The translations under genes were made by a program, and so were the position numbers. A DNA stretch of 64,000 bases from Pictodentalium vernedei (taxonomy: Eukaryota > Mollusca > Scaphopoda > Dentaliida > Dentaliidae). The notes beneath the pieces were generated by a model, which was given only the letters and a program-made list of their open reading frames with translations, was not told where the DNA came from and made no database searches. Positions 11,838 through 23,446 of the stretch are shown in pieces (position 1 is the stretch's first letter; the number at the start of each line of letters is the position of its first letter). Where the stretch lies: the NCBI GenBank assembly GCA_031216915.1, contig CM062296.1:63663084-63727083 (forward strand). Direction: 5' to 3'.

Positions 11838-13822
11838 GTAGTGCTGGGCGGTTTTGAAATTTGCATTTCGGTTCGGTTTCGGTTTCGGTTTTGTACAAAA
11901 ACTCGGTTTTCGGTTCGGTTTTCGGTTTTTCATAATATATTGTAGAAATCCACATTTTAGAGGGTAATGTACACATAAAATCTGTCTGTATTTGTCATCC
12001 AAGTGATGAGGCTCATATAGCAAGTTGAGTCATTCGGGTTAATCAGTGGTTCACCACTCTTCTCAGCAAATGGACATAATGTGTTGGGCTGCTGTAGTGG
12101 GCAACAGTGGTGGAGCGGTGGAGCCATGAGGTATCTAGGGAGACCAGCCCCCCCCACCCCCCCCCCCCACCCTCCACTCAAAATCCCACTTGCTTCTCCC
12201 CATCTCCAAATTTGAAAAAAAAATATTTTTTGATTTCCTGCCCTCAGTAAAGATACAATACCCTCAGTCCTGAGATTCCCCCCCCCCCCCCAAAAAAAAA
12301 AATCTCCACTAGCATGGTCCACAGGATTTCAAACCATGGCTCCACCACTGGTGGGAGCTGCCCTGTTCTGTCAGTGAGATTTGGGACCTTGTCAAGTACA
12401 AGATGCAGAAATTCACAAGAAAAGCTACATTTTAGCAAAAATCAACATTTCCTTATTTTTTATGGAGTTGCAATGCTCTCATCCTGGTTTTGGTGGATAA
12501 TGTGCAATTGTTGTGCTTATTTCGGTAATTATCACATCGCTTGAAAATAGGACGTGCCCCGTGTTTCTTGATGGTTCCTGCTTCAATGACAGTGGAATAA
12601 GAGGAACACAAATCATATTTTTTCTGATTTTGATAACTATGTTTGAAGTAAGTCGTGATATACGAATCACTTTTATTGGTAACTCACTCCAATGCTTTCA
12701 CAATATCTCTCTTAATTTTGACTGTAGATGTTCGTTTTTTTACTTTGATTCTGCCCAAACATAGAAATTGGGCGAAATGGCCGGTGCCAAGGCAAAGATA
12801 TTACCAACTTTACTTTGCCCTCTTGGCTTTATCCCTGCGTTGATTTTCATCTTATTCAAGACAGGCGATTGATGATTTGAAGGGAGGGGAGACTGCTGCA
12901 TAAATGGGGGTTGAAAGAAAGTTTGCAATATTGCATCTTGGGATTTGTTGTGTTTACAAAATACACATGGTCATGACACGTGCTGATTATAACATCGTAT
13001 TGGGAATGCAGCGTATGTACTGACAGACCTGCAGTACTGCGCGATTCCTTAAAGTAAGTTCAAATAGTATACAAACAATTCCCAATAAGTTTTAAAAAAA
13101 CTTTCAATAGTTACCTGCCATCCATTTAATTGGATGTGTTCTATTTTAATTTAACCATTTTATTGTTGACAAAAAACATAACCTGCCAATGCGCAGCGTT
13201 ATCTCTGAGCATGTGACTTCAGAGAACGTGCCAGTGGTCGGTTAATTAACATAATTTACTCGTCATTTTTCCTATGTGAACTTTGAGGTTTTAAAACTCA
13301 ATAAATTTTATGTTTACCACCAATCTAATTTACATCGTGCTGTACGCAGATGATTTTAGGTCAAAGGTAATTTATAATACTTTTACACCACATATTGTCA
13401 GGTAACTTGCAATACCTCTTTGGGTCGAATATGCCCGGGTCAGTAAATTTACTTAACAATTCTTGAATTGCATGTGTGGATTTTTACGTACGACTTTTTA
13501 ATTTTTCATATTCCATCTGCTGGTGGTTCTGTAGATATTGTTTAAGATACAAGAAATTTGCTACCACTATTTGTGGGGGGAGGGTGGGGGGGATTTGTTG
13601 TCAGTCCTCTCGAAGTAAGCATAAATGGCACAGCATTTTCTTTGCCTGACATTTTAGCCTTTGGCGTGCGGAAAGCAAGTGATTGAGTGGTCATAAACTT
13701 AACCAATTCTGGGAAATTTGTTGAAACCGAAAGTCTCGGTTTTTTGTTAAGGCGGCGGTTCGGTTTCGGTTTAAAAAAAAAACCGAACCGAACCGAAAAA
13801 CCGATAAACCGCCCAAGCCCTA
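11838..13822. mobile_element. Element with inverted CGGTTCGG-repeat ends (~2 kb)
   Basis: The left end begins TAGTGCTGGGCGGTTTTG and runs into repeated CGGTTCGGTTTCGG to 11933. The right end is the inverse, AACCGAACCGAACCG, then AAACCGCCCAAGCCCTA ending near 13822. CGAAAGAG on the left and CCGAAAAG on the right are similar but not identical 8-mers. No coding region is recognisable inside. A 247-bp smaller element is nested at 12105-12350. Confidence 0.55.
12105..12350. mobile_element. hAT-like MITE, CAGTGGTGGAGC ends (246 bp)
   Basis: The left end CAGTGGTGGAGC is mirrored by GCTCCACCACTG at 12339-12350. The flanking 8-mers GTGGGCAA and GTGGGAGC share their first five bases, so the target duplication is imperfect. 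The interior is poly-C and poly-G with no ORF. Confidence 0.5.
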
Positions 13823-15890
13823 CCGAAAAGGTGACAAGTGAGTTCCAATTGACACAAAAAATTCCCAGGAGGGGAGGGGGGGGGGAGGGGGCTCTCTTCC
13901 TTGTATGACTCTACCTCCAGCTCTCAAGGCATATGCCTTTTTTCTCAAAGTTTAACTCTTTTTCTTTTTGAAGATCCTGACCACATATGTTCCAAACACT
14001 ATCAGACAGGTAACCCCTCCAAATAAGAGTATCTGCAAAAATCATGTTACATTGCAAAACATTCTTTTTAGACTTTAAGTTCTGGACCTTTCATACTTCT
14101 TACTTCCAACTATAAGTTAACACTAAATTTATCGATTAATGGGTGAATAGAAAAGTCCTGCAATAATCAACATTTTGCGTTCCATAAGCCTTCATAACAG
14201 CTCTGATAAAAGTGTCAAACATCAGATTGGTGGCTTTATACAGAATATTCATTAGGTTGTTACTTGATATGTAATAGGAACAAAATCTTCACCAGAAATA
14301 TTTTGTAGCAGTACATTTGAGGGCATCAGCAGGCACTTTCGCAAACAAATTGTAACAAATCAACTAGTCATAAACAAAATTTTCTAACTCAAAAGAGTGA
14401 AAAAGTACCACAACTCTGAAAAAATGTGGAAGAAACACATACTACAGCAGCTACACAGGCATTGTTTCCCATGATGCTCGATCACAACACCAAATATCCT
14501 TCAAAATGGGGGTAGCAGTGGCTGAGATACAAGGGACAATGTTGGTACATGTAATGATGAGAGGTCACCACTGCACGGCCATAGATGCACATTTGATTTT
14601 ACAACTTCCAGGTCTGGGGCAAAGAATCGCAACACACCCACCTTATCAATTCATAATTTCAGTAAAATAAAAGGAATTATCAATTTTAATTAATTTATAG
14701 ATGATGGGAAATATTTGGCTCCTTTCACCTTCTAGTACTATTAATTACAACAAACAACATCAGTTTAATGCCGACAAACGAAAGTGAACGCATGCAGTCT
14801 GGTTAAAAAGTAACTCGATATGGATAATGAAGAAATTGCGAATATTTTTTGTATTTCATTTGTTTAAAAGCCAATTGCAGCTAATTTTGACCGTGGATTT
14901 GATAATTTGTTTCGTTTTGACCCACACGGTCACGCTGACAGCAGTTATGTTTATTGTGATATGCAAATTGGGAGATAGTCACATTTGTCAGTGTAAAACG
15001 GTGACAAAAGATACTGATCGACGCTTGTGTTAGTATGGTTGGTTGCAAGAAAAAAACCAATATCAACACAGTCCATGGCGAAGATCCATGGTAACTGTGA
15101 AGTAAATAACTAAACAACATCAGGGGAAATCAACACGCTCAATCTAGTTCCAGGTCACTTGGAATATACTTCGTGAAAAAGTGATTTCTGAAGCATTCTG
15201 CTTACTTTGTTATGAATATTGTCGTATTTTATGTGTACCGTCCCGATTTTATACACTCGGTAATTTTTTTACAAGTGGTTCATGTTGTCTTTCTAGTGCG
15301 CAATAATTCAGATTTTTTGTCAACAAAAAAGTTCAGATGGCCTGTAAACACGAGAGAGAATTTTGAACCATATTTTGCAGTTATGACATTAACAGCTCAA
15401 GTATCTGCCGACACCTCTTTGCAAATCCACTCATACATTGTCTCGAACAAATAAAGGGCGAGCTCATTTTCTTGAATTCTTACGATTACCCAAATTGAGC
15501 ATTTCTGCAAGAACCACTTCGTAATCACATGACCGGAATAAACATCACTGAAACATAGCCACATCCGGAACATCCAAAATTTATGTTGGTGTTATTACAT
15601 TCAAACATCAAAACCCACCAGAGTGTGTGTCAAAAAAATGCTTTCTCCGAAGTCTGTAGTATGTTATCATTATACTGAGGACAAGGCTTTCAAATTGCCG
15701 ATTATTTTGTGGTTTTACCGGTTCCTTACTTATGCCATTGGCAATTAATCTTCTTCAAAATCATAAAATTCACTTTTTTTCCTGAAAAAAATTATAAGTA
15801 CCTTTTCTATGCACTTTACTCATTATTTTGATATATAATTTGCCTTTCTTACTTCTCTTGTCTGTTTCTGCGGCATTGGGAAAAAATGTC
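13823..15890. other. No gene recognised
   Basis: AT-rich, with scattered short ORFs of 60-80 codons that have no recognisable domain. It lies in the right half of the candidate 5 kb element. Confidence 0.45.
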
Positions 15891-15927
15891 AACAAATTGA
15901 CCAAAGTTAGGTTGGACTACCCCTTAA

Positions 15928-16250
15928 TTTAAAGAATATCAAAGTTGGGAATTTCGAAATAAACAAAATTCCATTAATTATATAGCCTATATAAGTAATT
16001 TGGCCACAAGTTGTTCTGATGAAATATGATTTTATTAAAATTTCTGATGCGAATACGGTAGCAGACTTCCAGGAACCAGTGGTGCCTACAGTCGACTCTA
16101 TGAGTTGATTACATATGTGTTTCGTGTTCTGTACATCCCAACCTTCATTTTAATGTATAATTTGTGTATATTTAATCTGAATTTAAGGAATATGAGAGGT
16201 GAGAATTTCAAAATAAACAAAATTCCATTACTTATATATAGGCCCTTAAT
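15928..16250 (+). repeat. Local duplication and second copy of the 8181-8323 repeat
   Basis: GGGAATTTCGAAATAAACAAAATTCC at about 15948 recurs as GAGAATTTCAAAATAAACAA at about 16200, both followed by ATTCCATTA. Between them (16060-16190) is the diverged copy of 8181-8323. Confidence 0.65.
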
Positions 16251-16884
16251 CGTTTTCAACACTACTCCCTGTAGTAGGCTGTACTCGAAATGGGGCCCCA
16301 GGTGACTGGGTCCGAAATGACTTGTGAGAACGAAGTGGTCAGAGGCCAAAATGACTGGCCACCATTACCTATATAGGCGCGGCAGAGCCGCAGAGCAATA
16401 CGGGACGTAATTAGGATTCGTCACTGACGTCACTGTCGTCAGGCATAACACATGTTACACAATTTTCTTTACTTTCTGACAAGAATTTGATTCGAGTGAT
16501 CGCAGAACTAACGCGATTCGAATTGGTCCAACCTGAGTCGGGACGAGTTGTCATCAACAGACAATGGGGACTGCTCAATGCAGAATTTCAAGAACTTGAA
16601 CTTTGAAGCCTATTTTCAGTATTTGGGGTAATTCGTCAAACGCCCGGAAACGGTTATAGTTGCGGTGAGAGACTTCTTCGACCTGGAGCTTCCACTAAGA
16701 GTCTTTTCGAATTCCAACAGAATATGGACAGACATACTGTGCATGTGAATGTTAAAAAAATAGTTCAATCAAGTTGGCATTGAGACATTCCTACCAAAAT
16801 TAAATTTCCCGCCGATGCCTCACTGGTGGAGTTCGATTTTATTGTACGAAACGGGAAAGCGAATTACAGACAAAACAAACCAAA

Positions 16885-17112
16885 GACAACTCGGACAAAG
16901 ACAACTCGGACCACTTTTGAAGACAACTCGGACCAACTTTAAAGACAACTCGGACCAATTTTGAAGACAAGTCGGTTCAATTTTCAGGACAACTCGGACC
17001 ACTTTCGAAGACAACTCGGACCAACTTTCAAGACAACTCGGCCCAACTTTTGAAGAAGTCGACCCAAGTTTCAAGACATGTCGGACCAACTTTCTAGGCA
17101 ACTTGGACTGAC
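16885..17112 (+). repeat. Minisatellite, ~23-24 bp GACAACTCGGACCAACTTT units
   Basis: Nine or so units of the form GACAACTCGGACCAACTTT(N)AA occur in a row, increasingly degenerate at the 3' side. A single inverse word (GGACGAGTTGTC) lies upstream at about 16540. The word resembles the GACAACTCGTACCC and GGTCAACTCG words of the foldback arms at 22.6 and 0.7 kb. Confidence 0.8.
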
Positions 17113-18540
17113 TCGGTGAATAATTCGGACCTGAATAGTGGACAAACGAAGATTCGGGGTTGGTGGGGAAAGACACAGAACAACCAATCATGGTTTAAAC
17201 GATTTATTAAAAACTGAGGCATGACAATCAAAGACATGAATAAATGAATGAATAAAAGTTTACATAAAAAACCTTGACCATTCTGCGGCATTGGTGCCTA
17301 CTTATACCGATATTGCAGGTGCGGTGTTGCTATCTGTTGCGTGTGTCACAAAGTATAGACTCTTATCGAGGACGGGCTGTTGCCTTACGCTCTTTTCAGT
17401 CATCAGCCATGATTGAATGACTAAATGAAATGAAATGAATGAATGAAAGGTTTTAGCGCGCCGAAGGCGCCCAGGGACGATGTGGGATTTACAAATCCCT
17501 TGCGACCCGGTTAGCCTTATTTTATTTCACTTGGATCTTGGATCACACAGGCCTAGCTTTCCTATTGCCTCAGATGGGGTCTGAAGGGGTATGCACGTGG
17601 TTAGAATTCCCGGCAGTTTGCATTTGAGTGATAGATTGTCAAAGACCAAACCCTCAACGCCATTAAGACTATTAGAGAGTGGGCTCTATTCGGTTCCAGC
17701 TTGGCGATGGTAGAGGTTTGAATCCCACCATGGTGGCGAGCCCGAATATAATGTTGTGCGATGGCAATTTTAAGGGAAAAAGAAAAAAGAAAACCAAACA
17801 GCAACGCCGGTTTGGTGGCGGCCCCGGTATATGACCATAGCGGTTACAAAAAGGAATGGAGAAAGCTCCAACATTTTAGTTTGAAAAAACCGGGAGTCAT
17901 CCATCAAGCCTTGTGGGAGATAGGATGCCGTATGTGATTTTGAGGTATCTGGTTATCCTTTGGGAATTCCAAATGACCTCCGACACCCCCCACCCTCCCC
18001 TCCCACCCACAAAAAAAAAAAGAAAAAAAAAAAGAAAAAGCCCTTAAAAGGGCTGTTTGCTGGCAAGACTGTTTCAATCCTTGCCTTGGTCTGTTAGGTT
18101 TTCTGCACATCTTTGCTTGAGGATTGTTTCAATCCCTCATAGTTTGTCATTCAGTTTGGTCGTGTGTCTGATGAGATAGAGGAGGTAGAAGAGATAGAGA
18201 GCTGGAAATTAGAGCAATTCGGTTTTTAATTTACAACTTTCCCGTCCTTTTGGATGGGGAAGCCAGCATTTTTTCCCTGAGATTTATATCTCAGGGAGGG
18301 GAGACCCGGCAGCAGGTGGGGATTTTCCTCGCTGTTTGCAACTCCCACTGGTAACAGAGGCAAGCTTTCGTGCGTATCGTGTCACCCGCAGCCAGTTCTA
18401 AATTTAGGTCACAGAGTGGCTGGCTCACCCCATCACAATGATGTAATCTTTAACCCTTTCGATAGACATGCCCCAGATTATTTAGTTTTCCTATTGAGGA
18501 CACGATGCGCATTGAGTTCTATTATTAATTCGCTGTCTTG
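17113..18540. other. No gene recognised; retroposon fragments likely
   Basis: 17438-17492 shares the AATGAATGAAAGGTTTTAGC / GCGCGCC word with 816-862 (inverse). 18230-18540 directly follows the minus-strand RT stop and may be LINE 3' flank: a hairpin CCCTGAGATTTATATCTCAGGG sits at about 18277-18298. The rest is unassigned. Confidence 0.4.
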
Positions 18541-18544
18541 AAGT

Positions 18545-19611
18545 CTATTTAGAGTTTTGCTTTGAAGATCTTTTAAGCGCATTGCTATAGTGTCTATTTT
18601 TGCTATCTCGTGAAGTTGTTTTTATCGATGTCCACGTGGGCTTGCGCAGAGCCACGCGCAAGGCATGATTTTGGACCCGTTGTAGTTTTTCAATGTTGGT
18701 TTTATTCAGGTCACTTGTTATTATGGCCCCATACTCTAGTACTGGGCGTATATATGATTTGTAAAGATTGAGGAGAGTTTCTTTATTGGCTCCCCAATTT
18801 TTACCTCTAATCATTTTCAGGAAATTGATGCGTTTAGTGGCTTTGACAGTGACTGAGTTTATGTGATTGTTTAGATTGAGACTGCTATCCAGGTTGAATC
18901 CCAGAAACTTTGCCTCATTACTAGCTTCAAGTTTATGATCGTAAAGCTTAAGCTCAATATTGGGGACAGGCTTTTTCCTTTGTTTTTTATAGAATGTGAT
19001 TCTTTGTGTTTTCGTGGCATTTAGCTTGATGTGCCACAGAGCGCACCAGTCTTGCAGGTCGCGGATGGTATCCTGCAGGCGGTTTTGTATTATGTTTCCA
19101 GACTTACTGGCCGTCCACATTCCTTTGTCGTCTGAGAATTGAGATAGTTCAACATGGTTCTTCCCTAGTTTGTCAATGTCATTCACATATATTATAAATA
19201 GAAGCGGGCTGAGGACCGAACCCTGTGGAGTGCCCGCTTCGAGTTTTACCTCGGCTGACACTTCGCGGTTGACCCTCACTTTGATTTTTCGATCAGATAA
19301 AAATGATGATATGATCCTTAGAATTTTGGTAGGTAGCCCCATTTTAGCTAGTTTGTATCTCATGCCATTGTGCCAGACAGAGTCAAACGCTTTTTCTACG
19401 TCGAGTAATAGCGCGGGTTCCTATTTCATTTTGACTGAACGCCGTTTTTCATATAATCTACCAGTCTATAAACATGCTCGATTCCCTCTCTTGGCTCCTG
19501 TATGCCCTGAATGACTAAAGCCGCCTGTTGAAAAGACGAGAGTACAAGCAACAAACTTTCACATGATTTCTGTGTGATTACTTGTTTAGTTGCAATGCAA
19601 ACATTCATCAC
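18545..19611 (-). pseudogene. LINE reverse transcriptase fragment (frameshifted)
   Basis: The 272-codon ORF (18545-19363) is a non-LTR retrotransposon RT, finger-palm to thumb. It has GTPQGSVLSPLLFIIYVNDI (the PQGSVLSP motif), then FSDDKG where the catalytic box is usually F/YADD, then LKFLG-like AKFLGFNLD and SYIRPVLEYG. Its frame runs upstream of the Met through PALLLDVEKAFDSVWHNG to about 19420, carrying the first catalytic Asp, and then meets a stop. The preceding RT block (GIEHVYRLVDYMKNGVQSK, ending near 19426) is in another frame, so one frameshift separates them. The Ala-to-Ser change in the catalytic box, the frameshift and the missing N-terminus indicate a dead copy. A Jockey/CR1-like clade is plausible by motif style. 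Confidence 0.85.
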
Positions 19612-19757
19612 ATATCAAAGTTTGCGGTGAGAAGCTTTTTCATTTTACAGAATAACTTCAAAGACAACACAAGCTGCACTGAAAAGTGTTCCGTCGCATC
19701 TATTGAAGTCTTTGAGATCACATTTAATTATTTTCGACATCATTCTTTTCTTCACAG

Positions 19758-20510
19758 TTGGTCCAACCTGTCTTATCGTCGTTGAAAGTGGGTTATAGCA
19801 ACATCCAGGGTCTACACCGGAAAGTTAGTGAAATTGCTACATTGATCGAGGCAGAGGAGTCTGACGTCATGGGCTTAAGCGAAACGTGGGTAAGACACGA
19901 GGAACGGGTAGACCACGTAAGGGGGTGCGTGTGGATAGGTGTAGGGCGAACGGGTAAAATGGAGGTGGATAGTGATCACAACTTGATTACAGTGACGATC
20001 AGGGCCAAAAACATAGTGAAAAGCAAAGGAAGCTTTAAGGAGATTTGGGGACTCAAAAAGGATGCTGGCTGGCGAAGTTCAATGAAAAACTGAAACCAAA
20101 TCTTGCAACTGTACCCAAGGGGGCAGTGTCCAGAAGACGGCCGACGCCATAGTTGCGAGCCTAGTGGAGGCAGGGAAGGAAAGTGTAGGAAAGATCAGGG
20201 TGCCAACAAGGGAACTTGGGTACAGAGTGAATAAAGAACTGAAAAGGGCCAAAGAAGGGCAGAAAATCTAAATGTGCTGCATACAGGAGAAGTAGAAAAC
20301 TTAAGGGAGTGGAAAGCAACGAGGTCACAGTAGCAAAGGAAGAATACCAACAAGCACGAAATAAAGAAAATAAGATTAAAAACGAAAAGCTAATCGGAGA
20401 GATTGGGAAGAATGGGGCAAGGAATGTCATCAAGCAGTTCTTCTCCGAGTGTTGGGAGAAGAGGAGAAGCGTGGGAATAGGGAGGCAGTTGGGCGTACAG
20501 GGGTAACCAA
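19758..20510 (+). pseudogene. LINE apurinic-like endonuclease (internally deleted) and linker
   Basis: This lies head to head with the RT fragment. The ORF at 19758-20093 starts with VGYSNIQGLHRKVSEIATLI and GLSETWV, the N-terminal blocks of LINE endonuclease domains. It then jumps to VDSDHNLITVTI, the C-terminal SDHxxI block, so roughly 150 residues in between are missing. Past a stop, the EN-to-RT linker continues in shifted frames: KTADAIVASLVEAGKES.. at about 20130-20270, then EEYQQARNKENKIKNEK and NVIKQFFSECWEKRRS to about 20480. It is non-functional. Confidence 0.75.
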
Positions 20511-20547
20511 TGCCTTCACGTCCGAGAACCGCGACAAATCAGCGGCT

Positions 20548-21125
20548 GGGATTTTGGGATTTTTAATGGTCCTCATAACCTCAAAATTCAATGAGGCTAT
20601 GAGGGATAATAAATGAGGACTCATTGAGGGCTTTTACATAGCCCTCATGGCCTCATACGACAAAAAAGGGATTCTCAAGAAGGAATCCCATTTGCGGAAT
20701 CCCTTTTTAGGAATCCCATTTGTGGAATCCCTTTTTTCTGAAATGAGGATAAGAGTCGTATTAAAAATCCCTCAATGAGGGATTTTTAATGGTCCTCATA
20801 ATCTCACAATTCAATGAGGCTATGAGGGATAATAAATGAGGACTCATTGAGGGCTTTTACATAGCCCTCATGGCCTCATACGACAAAAAAAAGGGATTCT
20901 CCTAAAGGTATCCTCGATAGGTATCCTCGAATAATACAATACCAGGCCATAGGTATCCTCAAATACTGAAATGAGGTCTAAGAGTCGTAGTAAATTATAC
21001 CTCATTGAGGGATTTTTCAAGGTCCTCATCACCTCAAAATTCAATGAGGGTATGAGGGATAATAAATGAGGACTCATTGAGGGCTTTTACATATCCCTCA
21101 TGGCCTCATACGACAAAAAAGGGAT
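20548..21125 (+). repeat. Tandem array, ~223-230 bp units
   Basis: The block GGTCCTCATAACCTCA ... CAATGAGGCTATGAGGGATA ... AATGAGGACTCATTGAGGGC ... CCTCATGGCCTCATACGAC begins at about 20568, 20791 and 21021. Each unit contains several CTCATTGAGG / CCTCAATGAG inverse words, so units can fold. Segments between units differ (AGGAATCCC words versus AGGTATCCTC words). Confidence 0.85.
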
Positions 21126-21462
21126 TCCATAGCCACGGGTGTTTCAGAAAAAAGGGGTGCCTGGGGATATGGCCATTGGATATAGGCTTTTATTATACAC
21201 AAGGGAGATAACTCTGCATAGAGTTTACGGGGGATGAAGCAATCTGATTGGTTATAATTTATATAAATGATCTAGATAAATGAAACAACAAGAGTACTTA
21301 GAATAGGGTCAGAACTAACAAGAATAGACCAGAAATTGCTAAACATAGCAATAATAAGGTAAACTGTTCCAACTGATAGGCTCTTCTACGCTACTGGAGT
21401 ATACTCTAGAATAAAGGAACATGGCCAGATAAACGATAACTATTACATTTATAGATAGAAGC
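21126..21462. other. No gene recognised
   Basis: AT-rich non-coding DNA between two tandem duplications. Confidence 0.5.
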
Positions 21463-21814
21463 AGAGAATTCTGAAAGAATTCGAAATAGTAAAAGTTGGG
21501 ATAGATTTTGGTGATTTGGAAGGATTGTCGGGTTGTTTGTGGTAATTAGATTTACTCTTCTACAATCGAACACACCCTCCGAATATACCTTGTCCCATTG
21601 CAGAAAAATTGGGTAACATAGCAACCACGTGCTACCATAGAGAATTCTGAAAGAATTCGAAATAGTAAAAGTTGGGATAGATTTTGGTGATTTGGAAGGA
21701 TTGTCGGGTTGTTTGTGGTAATTAGATTTACACTTCTACAATCGAACACACCCTCCGAACATACCTCGTCCCATTGCAGAAAAATTGGGTAACATAGCAA
21801 CCACGTGCTACCAT
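21463..21814 (+). repeat. Tandem duplication, 176-bp unit, two near-identical copies
   Basis: AGAGAATTCTGAAAGAATTC starts at 21463 and again at 21639. The following ~170 bp, ending AACCACGTGCTACCATAG, differ at only a few positions (for example ACTCTTC versus ACACTTC). A diverged relative of the right-hand copy and its flank occurs at about 56300-56490. Confidence 0.9.
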
Positions 21815-22030
21815 AGAAACCAAGATGGCGGCCTCCAGTATACAAAATGGGCGACGGAAACACGTATCACCCTAACAACACGCGCCGCGCATGCGCACTC
21901 ACACCACGTATCACTATGGAGATGACGTCACAACATGGCCGCTCATGCGGGTTACCATGACAACACAACATGGCGGAATTGGGTCACGTGAAATGACGTC
22001 ACTTCCGGGGTCCGGCTCCGGGGTCCGGCA
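21815..22030. promoter_or_regulatory. Promoter-like cluster (CRE, E-box, ETS-like, X-box-like words)
   Basis: Within ~200 bp are two ATGACGTCAC (CRE-type) words, GTCACGTGA (E-box), ACTTCCGG (ETS-like) and GTTACCATGACAAC (RFX X-box-like). The upstream tandem copies also carry GGTAACATAGCAAC. GC content is locally high. No downstream gene is recognised, so this may be a TE-borne or orphan promoter. Confidence 0.35.
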
Positions 22031-22924
22031 AATGATCCCTCAAAAGCCCGAGACATACTACTGAGGGTGCTAGCTTAGACTAGGCAAGGACCCCCGAAAC
22101 CCCACAACATTACAAATATCATGGTATGCCCCCGCCCCCACAAAAAATGGCTACCCCCCCCCCCCCCCCACACACACACACACACCAATTAGAGAATCCT
22201 GGCTACGCCCCTGGACAAATGGGAGTCGAAATAATAATAAAACTCAAGTGCTCTGTCCAGCGTTTCTTTGTAATTTTTTTGTTTCTTTTTAATCTGGTCA
22301 TATTGACCTATCTATCGATAGGAGAGCTATGCTGTTTTATACAGATGCGGCACTGCGATGAGCAAAAACAGCATCTATGTTGTCATTGACAACATCATCA
22401 ACAAAAATTGCTATCGCCATTTCCTCAAATTCCATTCTGGTTTACATTTGAAGTGCAATTTGTTGTTTCCTCGCGATTACTATTCTGTATCTTCACTGCG
22501 CATGTCACACTATTCCATGTAATCCGGAATAGACTACGGAAACATAAGCAATAAGGTATCAGGACAACTCTTACCTTCGGCAACACGTACATGTACCAGT
22601 CAAGTTGTACCCAAAATTGGACGACTCGTACCCATTTTTGTCTGGACAATTCGTACCCACGATCGGACAACTCGTACCCACAACGGGACAACTCGTTTCT
22701 GATATTATTTACAAGGGGGGAGGCAAAAAGTAACACAAATATAACAGACCAATGCTTACACGAGCGAGGGTGAAAAGACTCGGATTAATAGGGACCGCGG
22801 AGACGGGGGGAGGGGGTAAGCCCCCCCCCCCCATTTTTTTCCTAAAAATAAAATCACCAAACATGCAACTACTACGGGATTGTAATTTTGATATTTTAAG
22901 ACACATTCACACAAAGCGAGATAA

Positions 22925-23385
22925 GACTAAGTTTAGGGTAGACCGTAAAGCCCTTGAAAGAGTTTATTTATTTATTTTTCATTCGTTCGCCCAGCATTGG
23001 AATGTGCAGACATAGTGTGTGCAGAAGAATCCCGTGAACTTGAACGAATTCAAATTCAAGCAGCCCGGATCGTGACCGGAGGAACTGAAAGTGCGAGCAA
23101 CAGTTTCCGTATATTGAGACTGGCTGAGAAACTTTGGTTTCAAGACAGTGGCGGCGCCAGAAATTTTTTTTTTTGGGGGGGGGGGGGGGCAACTAGGGGG
23201 GCAGACTCCCATGAAGGGGGGCAAATACGTAAAGGATCATATCATTACTTTGTTATGAGGTCCTGTGGACGTACCAAACCAAAACATTATATTACGGACT
23301 TTGGGTCCAAGTTTCGACTAAATGTAATGGTAATTGGCGGTCCTCCTTTCAAAAAATCCTGGATCCGCGTCTGGTGGGTCTGTGC

Positions 23386-23446
<61 letters not shown>

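Larger units (their letters stand above)
10891..15927. mobile_element. Candidate ~5 kb element with TTAA flanks and ~20-bp inverted ends
   Basis: The left edge reads TTAAGGGGACGTCCAACCTAA (20 of these bases are an end repeat). The right edge is the diverged complement, TTAGGTTGGACTACCCCTTAA-like. A TTAA at each edge fits a piggyBac-type target duplication. The interior has no recognisable transposase and carries a ~2 kb nested element (11838-13822). The pairing over 5 kb is an inference from end similarity only. Confidence 0.4.

Noticed and set aside
18050-18140. Two GTTTCAATCC words about 60 bp apart (CRISPR-repeat-like)
   Set aside because: Only two short words, no regular repeat-spacer pattern, and eukaryotic context.
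22110-22212. CCTGGCTACGCCCCTG resembling a hAT end next to poly-C
   Set aside because: No opposite end or octamer duplication was found; probably a truncated copy.
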